Shown piece after piece: positions 48,001-59,363 of a DNA stretch of 64,000 bases (positions are counted from its first letter, which is position 1; each line of letters begins with the position of its first letter). Source of the DNA: Sweltsa coloradensis (Eukaryota; Arthropoda; Insecta; Plecoptera; Chloroperlidae); the NCBI GenBank assembly GCA_024449915.1, contig JAMZAV010000811.1:248001-312000 (forward strand), given 5' to 3'. The translations under genes and the position numbers were made by a program. The notes beneath the pieces were generated by a model, which saw nothing but the letters and a program-made list of their open reading frames with translations, had not been told where the DNA came from and searched no databases.

Positions 48001-48576
48001 CATTATTAGAGCACATAGCACACATAGCATTGGCAAGGGGCATTTTACAGCGTTTTGTAGCATCTATCTTTTGACTCCCTTCAGAACCTTGTGTATGAAG
48101 TTTTCTCTTATTTTTATTTCGAAATTATGTTATCATGTTTGAAGTAATATCAACAGAATTAAAATTTGTAAAAACAAATATCAATACTGTTGACTAAAAT
48201 AAAAAAAGGACAGGTAAGCCTTAGTTTAGATTCGTTTGCGATTTTTAGCATCTATACATTCTAGGCTATTTTTTGTCCAGGTCTATTTGAACACTTGAAG
48301 ACTGAACAGCACGGAATTATTAAATTCAAATGATAAAAAAAATGGACAAAAAAACACTTAAACACTTGAAAAACTTCTATAGGGTTGCCAACTTGTCAGA
48401 TATAGAATTCAGGACATTGTGACTCATAGGAACCTGTGAGGGGGGGGGGGAGAGAGAAATACGATTTTGTTTATCATAAAAGACGGAAACTTTTTAAAAT
48501 GCTATTTTTTACTTTATCTATAGAGTTGGGTTGAGGTTATAAAAATTGTAATGTAGACAGAACAGTGGGAATCTTG
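48001..48576. other. Spacer between CRE repeats, no gene seen
   Basis: AT-rich with a G-run at 48439-48450. No supported feature. Confidence 0.5.
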
Positions 48577-48745
48577 TGGCTATGTCGTCATTACCCTTGG
48601 TGTCGCTGGAGGTCGCTAGAGGTCGTCGTCGTCGGGGGGTTCCACAACAATCAGAGGAGCCTCGGAGATGACGTCCCGCACGGAGCTGGTTCCACCAGGC
48701 TGACCCATGACGTCACAGCACCTGGCGACAACACAGAGGTGTTAG
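48577..48745. repeat. GC-rich direct repeat with CRE sites, copy 2
   Basis: Second copy of the 47827 repeat. One TGACGTCA is intact (48708). The other two are altered to TGTCGTCA (48583) and TGACGTCC (48669). Confidence 0.85.
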
Positions 48746-49241
48746 CATCTTCAGCATAGTATATTATTAACTAATGATGGTTGTGATTCGCAAGAAACAG
48801 TGCAATACAGTAAATCTTAAGCTAATAAACAGTATAATTAACATCGTAAACTAGCCTACTTTATTCTAAATTATGCTAGGAAAACTAGATAGGCGAACGC
48901 TTTAGTAGGCCTGTTAGGACATTTGGCCTCGCAACGCGAGCCTTTTTACGCCGCAAGATGTACTTTATTGCTCGCGTAAACGTAAAAGACGAGGAAAGAG
49001 ACGAACTCTATTTCGCAAACATTAGCTGGTAAGTAGAGGAGTATATTACTCATCGAAACTAGAGGCGAGCTCTGGTATTCGTTGTCGGGGACCTCTCCTC
49101 CTTCCCTGACGACCTCCCCGACCATAACGACACGAACGATGACAAAGACGATGACAACCACGACGTAAGAACCCCCCTTTTCCCTTTACCTACTCGTATC
49201 TTTTTCTGAATGGTATTTTCCTCCCTATATTATCACCTAGC
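48746..49241. other. No gene seen
   Basis: Includes a CTAGGAAAACTAG word near 48877 that resembles a MITE end, and a pyrimidine-rich stretch at 49085-49125. A 71-codon minus frame has no recognisable features. Confidence 0.45.
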
Positions 49242-49352
49242 GGTTGACGCGCCCTTATCCAAATCAACTAAACCTCAACTAGGACAAAGCCTCTTTTCAG
49301 TACGAAGACGTCGACTACGATAACACGATCGGCTGACGAGCTCTGAAACCCG
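49242..49352 (-). mobile_element. MITE fragment
   Basis: GGTTGACGCGCCCTTATCC and ACTAAACCTCAA are the reverse complement of the inner part of the adjoining MITE (TTGAGTTTAGTTG, AAGGGCGCGTCAAC at 49448-49483), so it is a broken copy in the opposite orientation. Confidence 0.55.
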
Positions 49353-49645
49353 ACCAGGAAAACGTTAAAGAAGTTGTTAGACGAGTGAGCATCCCATGTG
49401 TTGAGTTAACCGGTAACATTAATATATTACAAGTACAAATGATTGGAGTTTGAGTTTAGTTGTTAATAAGGGCGCGTCAACACTGTAAGGCCTAATGCGC
49501 CACTCTAGCCTAATAGACTGGAGAGGAAATACCCACGCTAGCTAGATTCAGTCTTATATAGGTATATGGGAAGAAAGGGGATGTACCCGGGTACTCAACA
49601 CATGGCTTGCTCACTCGTCTTACAACGACTTTGGCGTTTTCCTAG
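49353..49645 (+). mobile_element. MITE with CTAGGAAAACGCC-type terminal inverted repeats
   Basis: The left end CCAGGAAAACGTTAAAG (49353) with GTTGTTAGACGAGTGAG pairs with the right end CTCACTCGTCTTACAACG...GGCGTTTTCCTAG (49645). The terminal repeats are about 60 bp and include CCATGTGTTGAGT. The inner part matches 54189-54459 in reverse orientation. No transposase. Confidence 0.8.
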
Positions 49646-49828
49646 TACTGTTAACAATTGAATGGGAGTTAGGGGAATGAATCGCTTCACTTCTTACTGG
49701 GAGATGCGTTTCGTGACTTCCAAGTAATATTGATGAAAAATGTTTTAATCAGTGACTAAATGTAATCAGTGACTATATATTGCTCTATATGGTTAGTCGG
49801 GAAACACTCCCGTAGGTGTAATTGTTAT

Positions 49829-49903
49829 TATTTACTACAATTCAGAAATTTAATAAAAAGAAAGTTGGGGCGGACTTTTTTAATTTCTGAATTGTAGTAA
49901 ATA
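49829..49903. repeat. Perfect 22-bp inverted repeat (hairpin)
   Basis: TATTTACTACAATTCAGAAA and two further bases (49829-49850) are exactly complementary to 49882-49903, with a 31-base loop containing GGGGCGG. Confidence 0.9.
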
Positions 49904-50670
49904 AAAACAGTGACTGTGTAGTGGAAGAGGAATATTTCTTACAGATCAGGACATTATGCTGTCCTGAATGAGGTAATTCCGTCATCAAGAACAAGGTCTC
50001 AAAATCAGGACCGTCCTGATGAAATCAGTACTATAGGCATCTCTATCACCTCAAGTGGTAACTATGATAACTTTCCAAAACACTCTATGCTTTGCCTTAT
50101 TGTGTAGAAGATTCCTCCCGTGCTTTGACATTCTCCTCGACAGTTTCCGAGAAAGCCCCTCAGTCTCGCTCCAAGACACCACCGCCATATAATCAAAATG
50201 TCGCATCATGATATTTACGTCGTCTTAAAACCGATGACCTATTCAAATGCCGTTATCAGGAGGCCAGCAACTAGGGGGGAGTGATCGTAAATCGTGCGAC
50301 ATTTTGCTCGGTGCATCTTAATGCTAAGCTACTTAATGAGTCTGTTAAATGTGCCATAACACGAACCATTACGGCGCCTTGTTTTTAATACTGAGCAACA
50401 TTACCTGTTGAATTGCCTGGAAAGCGACGTGACGCAAATTCGTAGAACCAAGTATAAAACATGCCGAACTAAAATATTGTGAAATTTAAATCTATATTCT
50501 TGATGATCAAGCTTTATGATATCTGCTTTTGATATAGCCTCATATTTTATTTTAAAATTTGTGAGACTTAGAAGGGTTATGCCGACATATTTTTGATACA
50601 AAACATAATTTTCAGAACATGAAACCACTCATGAAACAGGCCGAAGAAGTGTGGGGTGTTGAAACCCATT
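49904..50670. other. No gene seen
   Basis: Single-copy DNA in this window. No frame above 75 codons, and no SINE or MITE match. Confidence 0.45.
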
Positions 50671-50690
50671 TTAATGTGTTAACACATTAA
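50671..50690. repeat. Perfect 20-bp palindrome
   Basis: TTAATGTGTT followed by AACACATTAA, exactly self-complementary. Confidence 0.9.
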
Positions 50691-50814
50691 TTTATGTATT
50701 TTGTACATTGAAGGGTATACGTGATAAATTTATATTTTAATTGTAAAACTTTCTGGTAGCAATTAAAAAGTACCAACCAGAGGCAAATAAAAAATAAATA
50801 ATTGAAATAAATTT

Positions 50815-51195
50815 GAATTTTTAATCTACTCAAGCACTCAGTCAAAACTGATTTTCAGTGGGGACATTACATTTTTAAGGCAGACCAAGCCAACCATGTA
50901 GGCGCTGACACCATCGATAAGCGAACAATGACCAACAAGAGACCGGCATATTTAAGTAGGAAACACCGATCAATCAAGCTGGACACGATTTCACCCGCTG
51001 ATTATTATGTGACACGTTTCTATAGGACGACTTCAAAGACACCGATTCCACATTGCTAAGCCAAGAACTGATGGACTTTAGTCATGTCTTCATCAAAATT
51101 TAATAAAAAAAAACTAGTGCATGAAGCGGGAATCGAACACTGGATCTTCTGCATTGTAAGCAGAGCCTGTAACCACAAGACCAACGAGCCACACG
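50815..51195 (-). mobile_element. tRNA-derived SINE, full copy
   Basis: Minus-strand head at 51125-51193: GGTCTTGTGGTTACAGGCTC (A-box region), a TACAATGCAG anticodon-stem area and a GTTCGATTCCCGC B-box. The body words CCGGCATATTTAAGTAGGAA, CAATCAAGCTGGACACG and CCAAGAACTGATGGAC match the other copies. The A/T-rich tail is at 50770-50815. Confidence 0.85.
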
Positions 51196-51544
51196 GCTCC
51201 TAAAATACCTAAAATATTGATGTGTGCGTTCTAACAGTTATCCAAAGTGGATGGTAATAGTTTTCAATATCAGTCGAGCCCATTCGCGAGCTAATTAAAC
51301 CATTTCTCTAGTGTTCATGTGAAGCCTTTCAAAAGACAATTATAACAAACGCGTCGTGATATGAATTTTAATTAATATCAGTTAACCAAGGGGTGTTTTT
51401 GGGGGGGTTAAATTGTCAACGAGTTCTGTTCGTTCCCCCACTTCAACCCCTCGTGGCCTTCGTTCTTCTGCTAAAACCAAAACATCCCCTTGATTACAAT
51501 GGAACTGCGTCGAGATTTACGACAACACGCACTGACGTCCGCAG

Positions 51545-51577
<33 letters not shown>

Positions 51578-51983
51578 GATCACCGACCGACGGACGGAAA
51601 GCAAAACAAAGAACCGAGCTCGAAAAATCCATCGGTAAAAATGAAAGAGTTCCTTTGTTATCACGTTATTTATAAGCTTACAAGTAATTCCGTTTTTTTT
51701 TAAAAATATTTTAAACAATAGAGTGTTTTCATGTGGGGTGTCACAATTTTTCGTGTAACAACAGTTCGGATATTAAAAGTTACAATGCGTTGACAAAAAT
51801 TGTAAAAAGTCACGATGTATGGTGTATAAAACAATGAAGGGGAGGGGGCAGGATTAACGTGGGGTTTCTGGGAATGTACCGCACAGATTGCAAGACCGTC
51901 ATATTCGGTGAAGATATGTGAATGTGAAGAGATCAGAATATATATTGCAATGATGAAACAATTTTAGAGTAGGTCAGGTTTAT
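51196..51983. other. No gene seen; long G-run
   Basis: Contains a run of 31 G (51546-51576). Frames across it on both strands give poly-glycine or poly-proline and are artefacts. The rest shows no recognisable feature. Confidence 0.6.
51546..51576 (+). repeat. Homopolymer of 31 G
   Basis: Uninterrupted G31, able to form G-quadruplexes. Its length is likely unreliable in any sequencing technology. Confidence 0.85.
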
Positions 51984-52160
51984 GATCATGACTTTTAGGA
52001 CTACACACTACTCAAAATAAAACAAAGATAACGATATTTCAAAGGTTTATCAACCTCCTTCATCAGGTTTCCCTCCACCTAATAAAGGAGATTGATAAAC
52101 CTTCAAAATATCATAATCTTTGTTTTATTTGAGTAGTGTTTAGTCCTAAAAATCATGATC
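51984..52160. mobile_element. Hairpin MITE, ~75 bp arms
   Basis: GATCATGACTTTTAGGACTA at the left pairs with TAGTCCTAAAAATCATGATC at the right, and CTACTCAAAATAAAACAAAG pairs with CTTTGTTTTATTTGAGTAG. The spacer near 52065 is short. Confidence 0.85.
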
Positions 52161-52886
52161 AGAATATATTCCGGAATAGGTTTGTATTTTGAGATTTAGT
52201 TGGGCATCTGGAATGCCTGATTTTATTGTCATTGTTTAGCTGCAATGATAAGTGAGACTACATTAAATTTTATGCAGGATCAAACGAAAGTATGAAGAAA
52301 TGCGATTCAAACTTTTCAACCCATAACATACTCTCATATTTTTTTATCGGGATACAAAAATAACCTTTTACCTGGCGATGTCAGCTGTATGGTAGGCTAC
52401 ACATCAGTTAATCCTTTGTGAACCTTTCAGGTGACTAAATAAATTATGAAAGGTTTGTTTAGTTTACCTAGTGTAATGTAGACTTGTACCGAGGATAACA
52501 AAACATTTTTAAAGCAACACTCTACACTAGATTCGCCAACGCATCGAACTGTAAAACTACTAAAACATAATAAAACAACAAACAGTACTGCTGACAGGCA
52601 CTAAATGAGTTAAATTAATAGTATAGGTCTAATTTTACACCATATCAGACGATAAAGAGTTGTTTCGAACACAAACTTTCTTAGTGCTTATCCTTTTTGA
52701 GATTAGAATATACATTATGCATTTTCCCTCATCACAAAATAGTCCCACATATAACATACTCCGAATCGGTTTCTGTCAGTAGACTATTAATTGATTTCAG
52801 GAGTTATATTGATTGCCATTGAAAGAATGTGTATTTCATCATGTTTTAATCTGATTCTCTTCAAATTTTGCGCCTAAATTTTTACA
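52161..52886. other. No gene seen
   Basis: AT-rich, single copy in this window, no recognisable element. Confidence 0.45.
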
Positions 52887-53040
52887 CCTACACTCTACAC
52901 GAAATCCTAGAGCTCGTGTAGAATTGCTACACTTTCACTACACGAAGTCAAACCAAACGGCTACACTTAACACTACATTAAACACGAAAACGCTTTTTAG
53001 ACTTTGTGAGCCTACACTATAGTGTAAAGTGTAGGTTTGT
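52887..53040. repeat. CTACAC-rich inverted region
   Basis: CCTACACTCTACAC at the left pairs with GTGTAAAGTGTAGG at the right. TACACTATAGTGTA near 53013 is itself palindromic, and CTACAC occurs many times between. Possibly a degenerate hairpin element. Confidence 0.55.
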
Positions 53041-53159
53041 GTAGCAAACCAAACAACCCTAATGGTGTTAGGGTTGTGAAGAGAATGTCCGACGGCTGTA
53101 TGCGAGAGATTTATACCAGAATTTACCTTCACGAGTGAAGAAAAACTTTAAAAACTTTC

Positions 53160-53240
53160 AGTCAGAATTGCCGGTGGTGAGAATCGAACTTGCGAGTTAC
53201 GACCCAACCGTTCAGAGTGCGCTTTCTCTGTCGGTTGGGT
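53160..53240 (-). mobile_element. tRNA-like SINE head, degraded
   Basis: On the minus strand, AAGTTCGATTCTCACCACC resembles a B-box arm, with GTTGGGTCGTAACTCG before it. No acceptor stem closes, so it is a SINE or tRNA relic rather than a gene. Confidence 0.35.
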
Positions 53241-53709
53241 GATAAGAGTAGTACATAGTTAAAGGGGCTATTATCCCCAAAAGTTATTTTTTACCACATA
53301 CTCAATAGCGTAACTACACTAAAATGACCGTTTAAGAAATTATTATTATTATTTATTTATTATCTTGTAACTGTCATTTTACAGAATTTTACATTTTTTT
53401 TTATCTAGAAATTTTCGAAAATTGGCGTTTGGGGAAATTTCTTAAATCGACTTAACCTTCTTCTTTTTTTCTCCATATATATATACTAGAGCATCGTACC
53501 AATCTAAAATGGCCCTTTATAACATCGTGTCTTGAAACTGTGCACAAATATACACTCAAACACGCAAAATATGCATTCCAAAATCACACCCCTACTTGGT
53601 AGGCAGCATAATTTGACCGAACCACTTGTCCAAATTAATAAACAAAAAATATAGGATTTACAGAAAAGGCTGTAGAGTAGTAATAATAGTCAGTATTTTT
53701 TTTTAAAGA
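53241..53709. other. No gene seen
   Basis: AT-rich. Includes a TATATATATA patch near 53476. Confidence 0.45.
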
Positions 53710-53756
53710 CACATGGCTCACTCACTCCTCTAACCACGACTTTGGCGTTTTCCTAG
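53710..53756 (+). mobile_element. Solo right end of CTAGGAAAACGCC MITE
   Basis: CACATGGCTCACTCACTCC...CACGACTTTGGCGTTTTCCTAG without a left partner nearby. Confidence 0.7.
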
Positions 53757-54188
53757 ATATTTTGTATGCGTTTATGAATGTCCACTCTGTTTAATATGCG
53801 ATTTGCTGCTTATAGTTCACAGACATTCATATTTGAAATACAATTAATTAATTCGCTGACTTGTGTGCTATTAAAAAAAAATACCACAGCAATAATACCT
53901 CCCTCCGTAATTAAACTGGATGCATAACGTAGAAATAATAAAATGAAGTAAGGACCCGGCACCTCCACCAACAATGCTATTCTTATGGAGCTAAAATTTT
54001 CTCACTCTACCCGGCACCTCCACCAAACGCCTTTCACAATCTGCTATTTTAATATTTGTTCATGCCGGAATACAGTAAATTTGACTTATTATATGATAGA
54101 ATTACGACTGTGGTGCATTTGAACTTGGAATAATGTACCTTTTCCAGTACAAGACATGATTCACTGAATGAGAAATCCCGTTAATTTA
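53757..54188. other. No gene seen
   Basis: Contains the phrase CCGGCACCTCCACCAA twice (about 53956 and 54009), a short direct repeat 53 bp apart. Confidence 0.5.
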
Positions 54189-54459
54189 CTAGGAAAACGC
54201 CAAAGTCGTTGTTAGACGAGTGAGTGAGCCATGTGTTGAGTACCCGGTAACATTCCCTTTCTTCCCCCTACCTAAGGCCTCCCTAGCCTATCATAGGCTA
54301 GAGCATCATGGCCTTACAATTAACGCGCCCTTATAGCAACTAAACTTAAAAACCCTATTATTTATACAAATATAATTATCAAACTGACATGCAAATGTTC
54401 TTGGGTACTCAATACATGACTCGCTCACTCGTCTAACAACGACTTTGGCGTTTTCCTAG
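54189..54459 (-). mobile_element. MITE with CTAGGAAAACGCC terminal inverted repeats, intact
   Basis: CTAGGAAAACGCCAAAGTCG at the left and CGACTTTGGCGTTTTCCTAG at the right are exact complements over 20 bases, and the similarity extends to about 58 bp. 271 bp long. The interior matches 49353-49645 inverted (AACGCGCCCTTATAGCAACT). The target duplication is not clear. Confidence 0.9.
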
Positions 54460-55408
54460 TCCCATACCCGAAACGTGGGAGACCTGGGTTCAATCCCCTG
54501 GTTGGGAAAGATTTTGTAATTTCTGGATTGGATTTTTAAAACATGTTTTGATAAGCATAATATAACACAGTGTAGTCCATCACCTGTGACAATACTATGG
54601 AAAACATAGCCAGGGACGTGTAAATATTGCAAGGTTTACTCCATCTCCAAGCGGAATTTGGGGGTACCTTGAGCGTGCAAGATTCGATACACCTTGGGCA
54701 CTGCTTGTTATTTTCACAGCCAGACAAATAACAAACAATTTTTTTTTTTCAAAAACAAAACCATTGTCGTTCAAATAATTCCTTCAAATTGGCAGCCTAT
54801 TTTTTCAATTTATTATTTCTTGTAGGTTTAAAAAGCAATGGATCTAGCGGGTTTTGTTAGCAGTTCTTCGTAAAATCGTGCCGGATGTCTGTTTAAAATG
54901 CGCAATCTGCTCAGCATTCGTCTGATTTTCGATGTACACACACGCACACAGAATCACAGAACAAGCGTTGTTGGAGTTGAATGGAGATACTCAGTTGCTT
55001 CGCTCCCTCGTCTAATTATAATAAATAAATAATATTAATAATTTAAAAAAATTTAAAAAATAATAGTATTAATATTATTAAATACTCAGGTATGCACGTA
55101 CTGGTTCTCATAGATATAGCATCATTATCAACCAATCACGTGAAAAATGATAACGATGTATCGGGAAAATTTAGATATTGCTGAGAGCTTAAACTCGTCT
55201 TTGCGCTCTCTTGAGCATCTTTCTTGATGACACCGTCCACTTGAATCCTTCTTGATGACCTAGGTATTCGTGAACCTATTCTTGATGGCCTTATTGTTTC
55301 TGGTATCAATCTACTGTCTTCTTAAGGCTCAATGTCACCCGTTCACGGCCAAAACACTCGTCACAGCATACATGATTTGTTAATAGTCAATTAAAACTTG
55401 GTACGCAC
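54460..55408. other. No gene seen
   Basis: AT-rich with an (AATAAT)-like patch at 55015-55085. No supported coding region. Confidence 0.45.
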
Positions 55409-55618
55409 GTCATTACCTCTAGAATTTCTGTTTTTTCTCGTAAACAATGTAGTATTTGCGTACAACGTATAATTTTGTCCAAAAAATGTTAAAACTTTGA
55501 GGGCGCTTTTTGTTTAATAAAGAACAAAGTTTTTACAGTTTAAAAATCAAAATTATACGTTCTACGCAAAAAACTACATTGTTCAAGAAAAAGAGCAGAA
55601 ACTTCTCGATGCAATGAC
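55409..55618. mobile_element. Hairpin MITE, ~85 bp imperfect arms
   Basis: GTCATTACCTCTAGAA at the left pairs with TTCTCGATGCAATGAC at the right, ACAATGTAGT pairs with ACTACATTGT, and ACGTATAATTTTG pairs with CAAAATTATACGT. The inner parts TGTTAAAACTTTG and CAAAGTTTTTACA continue the pairing. Confidence 0.8.
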
Positions 55619-56105
55619 ATATCTTAAACGTACGTTACAATTTTTAAATGACCAGAAACAAATCATGTAAACCGTGGCGTGTGTTTCGGCCGAGCACGGG
55701 CGACGCTCAGCCCTGGAACAGTCTTCGGTCTTCTTTATCCCCTTCTCGGTGACCTTGACTGACTTCTCGAAGTGTGCAGTGTGGTTTACTTCCAGTGGCA
55801 ACAATATGCGGTTATCGTTTCAATACTAGACAGCCGCATAAAGTTACCAGATGGAATGAAACCAAATTCCTCTCGAGGTCTTCATTGAAGTTTCTTTTAC
55901 AGCTGTACTGACTTTGAGCTTAGATTTTATACTACAAAGTACATCTACACAAATCTTAACACCGGTTCTAGACCTGTTATCATTCCTAATGGGGCTTATT
56001 GATTGGCGGGTTGGAAGGTGACAGTAGATGGACCCATTTGGCACGCTACGCAGTTTATAATACGTATTTAAGTCAAAATAAATAAATTTTTATTAATCAA
56101 AAGAA

Positions 56106-56219
56106 AAAATAAATAAATAAAAAATAAATGAAAAAAATAAGTAAATGAATAAATAAATAAATCAATCAATCAGTCAATCAATCAATCAATAAATACATAC
56201 ATAAATAAATAAATAAATT
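56106..56219. repeat. (AATA)n/(CAAT)n microsatellite, tail of SINE
   Basis: AAATAAATAAATA and CAATCAATCAGTCAATCAATC runs directly at the 3' end of the minus-strand SINE at 56215. Confidence 0.85.
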
Positions 56220-56590
56220 TGTATTTAGAGTCTACCACTAAGTAACAGAACTGATTTTCAGTTGGGAACATTAAATTTATAGCAGACCTAGCCAACCCTG
56301 TAGGCGCCGACACCATCGGAGAGCGAACAATGATTGACCAACTAGAGACCGCCATATTTTAATAGGAAACACCAATTAATCAAGCTGGACACGATTCCAC
56401 CCGCGGACAATGCCAGAATCAACAAGGTTGATTCGGAACAACCATATAATTTATTATGCGTCTCGTTGCTATAGGACGGCTCCAAAGTCACAGTTTACCG
56501 AAGTTAAAAAACTTCTACCTATAGCGTTAATCGAACCCTGGACCTTCTGCGTTGGAAGCAGAACCTTAACCACAAGACTAACGAGCCAAA
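56215..56590 (-). mobile_element. tRNA-derived SINE, full copy
   Basis: Minus-strand head at 56518-56590 with GGTCTTGTGGTTAAGGTTC, a CTGCTTCCAACGCAG stem-loop (TCC in the anticodon position, glycine-like) and a GGGTTCGATT B-box. The body CCACCCGCGGACAATGCC and GGACGGCTCCAAAGTCACAG is shared with other copies. Confidence 0.88.
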
Positions 56591-58340
56591 CTAGGTCAAG
56601 TTCAATTCTATTTGCTTTTACTACATTTATTCAAATTCTGTTTACCTGTGATTTTGTTCAGATCACTTTCTGAAGCCAGTAATTGTCAGATTCAAACCAA
56701 ACTTTGCACATATGTTATGGGCATGTACATATAGCCTTCATATGTTCACATTTAAAAAACAAACCATTAAAAATAAATAAAATTGTTTTTTATTATTTTT
56801 GTAAAAGCATCAAAATTGGTAAAATTCGGATTTATTCCTCAATTCCTAAAGAATGTTTAGTGATCTTTGACTTTAGAGCCACGCAAAATTGCATACCAAT
56901 CAGATGACAACTGGATGCAGGAGAAGTTTCCTAATAAATATCAAATGGGTAGGCCTACAGGCCCCAAGCTTAATCTTCAACTGATCATAAGCGTTTAGTC
57001 GTAAGCGTTAATGTAATAAATTTTCACACACGAAAATTTTACATGATAGTAATGTTTGGACTGCACTATACATCTGTGATATCTAGACAAAAGTCAAACT
57101 TACATTTCCTAGTTTATTCTCTTCTTGCAAAAACAAAGTCTTATGTTTGCATTGGCGCAATTATAATATGGATGTGATAATCCTGGTTCAGTCTGAGCTG
57201 AGTTCAGCTGAGCAAGAAAACACTAAAAAGTAAAAACAATACATCTACCGACCAACAATACCGCAGACAGATAATATGCAAACCCAATACATGTCATCGG
57301 ATTGTTTATAGATGCAAGAGGAACAAACCCCAAGTACTTTCTCGGTTTTTGCCATAGCTTTAAATTAGGCAAAGCACTCATACATGATGTTTCGATGGTG
57401 GCATTAAAAGGTTATATTTCTATTCTTAGGAATCACCTTTATGGTCTACATGTAAATAATTTATTACTTATTTCATGTATTTGTATTTAAACCACTTTTT
57501 AAAATTTCGTTTGTCAAATGTTATTTTATTATGTGTTCTTGAGGCAATTTGTTTTGTTTTGTTTTTAAAATACCAGTTCTATAAATCTCAAAATTAAGTG
57601 ACACGATTAGGATTGTTGATGGAAATTGAGATTATATTACTATATATCGACATTAGGCTTGTTGTAGGGAATTGAGTTTATATTACTACATATTGACATC
57701 CAGCTGACAAACGAAGGGCTCATACAGGGCTCATCTCATCAACTCGAGAACCGTGCATTAAAATCTCCAGCAAGAAAGGATTTCCTGATCTCGCAGCAAT
57801 GTCCTCAAAATATACTTGTAAGGGTTTCAGTGAATCAAAAATAAAGTCGAAGGATGACACCAAAATTCACCACGCAAAACTTGTATTAATTTAAAGTGCA
57901 CTAATTACTATAAATTGTAATTTTATTTACAATTCAAAATGTTAATTGTACATATTAAATCAACACTTAAGTTGAGTCGTACTCTCTATAATCTTAAGTT
58001 TAAAAATGGCAAGTTAAGACAAATTAATCGATTTGTGTTCATAATATTTTGATCCGGATATTTAATTAAAGAAGGATATTTAGTTATGTAGACAATATTG
58101 CTACACTAAAACTATCAAATGCAAAAGTGTTCAGGCTGTTGTGATGACGTTAGGACTACTTTAAAGAGGGGGGGGGGGAGGCACTTTTTCAAAAACTTAG
58201 AGTCGACCTAGCATGAGAGAGATAATTGATATGCAATTGGGAATGCCTTGAAATTAATTTGTGAGGTATTTTGAAGGTTTTTGTTTATCCATCAACAAAA
58301 TTATCAATATTACATTTTGCAGCTAAGCATATTGCACACC
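56591..58340. other. No gene seen
   Basis: Low-GC, single copy in this window. Frames up to 87 codons are without recognisable features. A G-run occurs at 58165-58178. Confidence 0.45.
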
Positions 58341-58799
58341 CATATGCATACAATTAGGGTGACCATCCGTCCCGGAAAACTGGGATAGTCCCGGAATTCT
58401 ACCTCTCGCCGCTACCACCGCAGAGTCGGCGAAAAAGCGGAAATACGAAAAATATAAACGGACGAACAATACCAACATCCACATTTGGACAAGTGAATTT
58501 TTGGCAAAACGAATAAACACTGTTTCCAAAGACTGTCAAAGGGTGGAGATAAACCGTTGATCACCGAAATTAATGTTTAATGCCCTTCTGCCAGAACCAT
58601 GAATTCTACGAAATTGAAAATATATTGTTATGCATGTTACAATGTACAAGATTATTTTTCGAAGGACTAAGAATCATATTTAAGAGTAGTGGAAGCAAGC
58701 GTGCATTGCTTTAATTTAAATTAGACCTGTTGATTGCCAATAAGGTACAATAATTAAGCAAACGGTAATCAATGTACAATATGATGTACTCACCCAGAT

Positions 58800-58975
58800 G
58801 ATCTAGCGTCACGGAGTGGTGACGTCACAGACGGGCGTCGTCCTCGGTCTCCGGTTGTGAGGTGTAGGGGTCAAGATGACCGCCGAGCAAGATGGCTGCC
58901 ACTGAGGTTAGCGTCACGGAGCGGTGACGTCACTCACGGGCGTAGCGTAGCTGTGACGTGGAACGGGCAAGATAG
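58800..58975. promoter_or_regulatory. CpG-rich CRE and YY1-like cluster
   Basis: AGCGTCACGGAGTGGTGACG (58804) and AGCGTCACGGAGCGGTGACG (58909) form a direct repeat. Perfect TGACGTCA occurs at 58820 and 58925, and AAGATGGCTGCC (YY1-like) at 58889. The 15-mer TGACGTCACTCACGG also occurs at 47929. It looks like a promoter core, but no first exon was identified beside it. Confidence 0.5.
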
Positions 58976-59363
58976 CAGCCGAGCAAGACCCTCTAGGTGG
59001 AATTGAAGCTTGGTTACGTAACGCGTAAAACCAGGGCGTCGTCCCGAACTCGCCTTCTGTAGAAGTCAATTATTTAAGAATATTCCAGCTGAATATGTCC
59101 CACAAGTCGTGTATATCAGTTATTTTTGCGTAAAAGTAAAACACTTCACAAGTTAACGTTACAATTCATGGGAATATAGATAAAATTCAAATTCACGTTC
59201 AACACAAATGAAATTGCACTCACTTTGGAAATATGTGAAAGATGTGTGTGATATGTGTGAAGTATGTGTGTAAGATTCAGTTATTTTGCAGACATTATCC
59301 ACTCAATGTTGTAGTATTCACATAAACACGTCTTGACTCGTGAAAAACATGTTCATAAGAATC

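Noticed and set aside
51393..51718. Overlapping frames with poly-glycine or poly-proline
   Set aside because: They are open only because of the G31 homopolymer.
53160..53240. tRNA gene on the minus strand
   Set aside because: Only a B-box-like arm is convincing. The acceptor and D arms do not fold.
56106..56219. Telomere-like or satellite repeat
   Set aside because: It is a short AATA/CAAT microsatellite that forms the tail of a SINE.
25800..56220. CRISPR-like array of short repeats
   Set aside because: The short repeats are either microsatellites or dispersed SINE and MITE copies with irregular spacing. There are no cas genes and the locus is animal-like.
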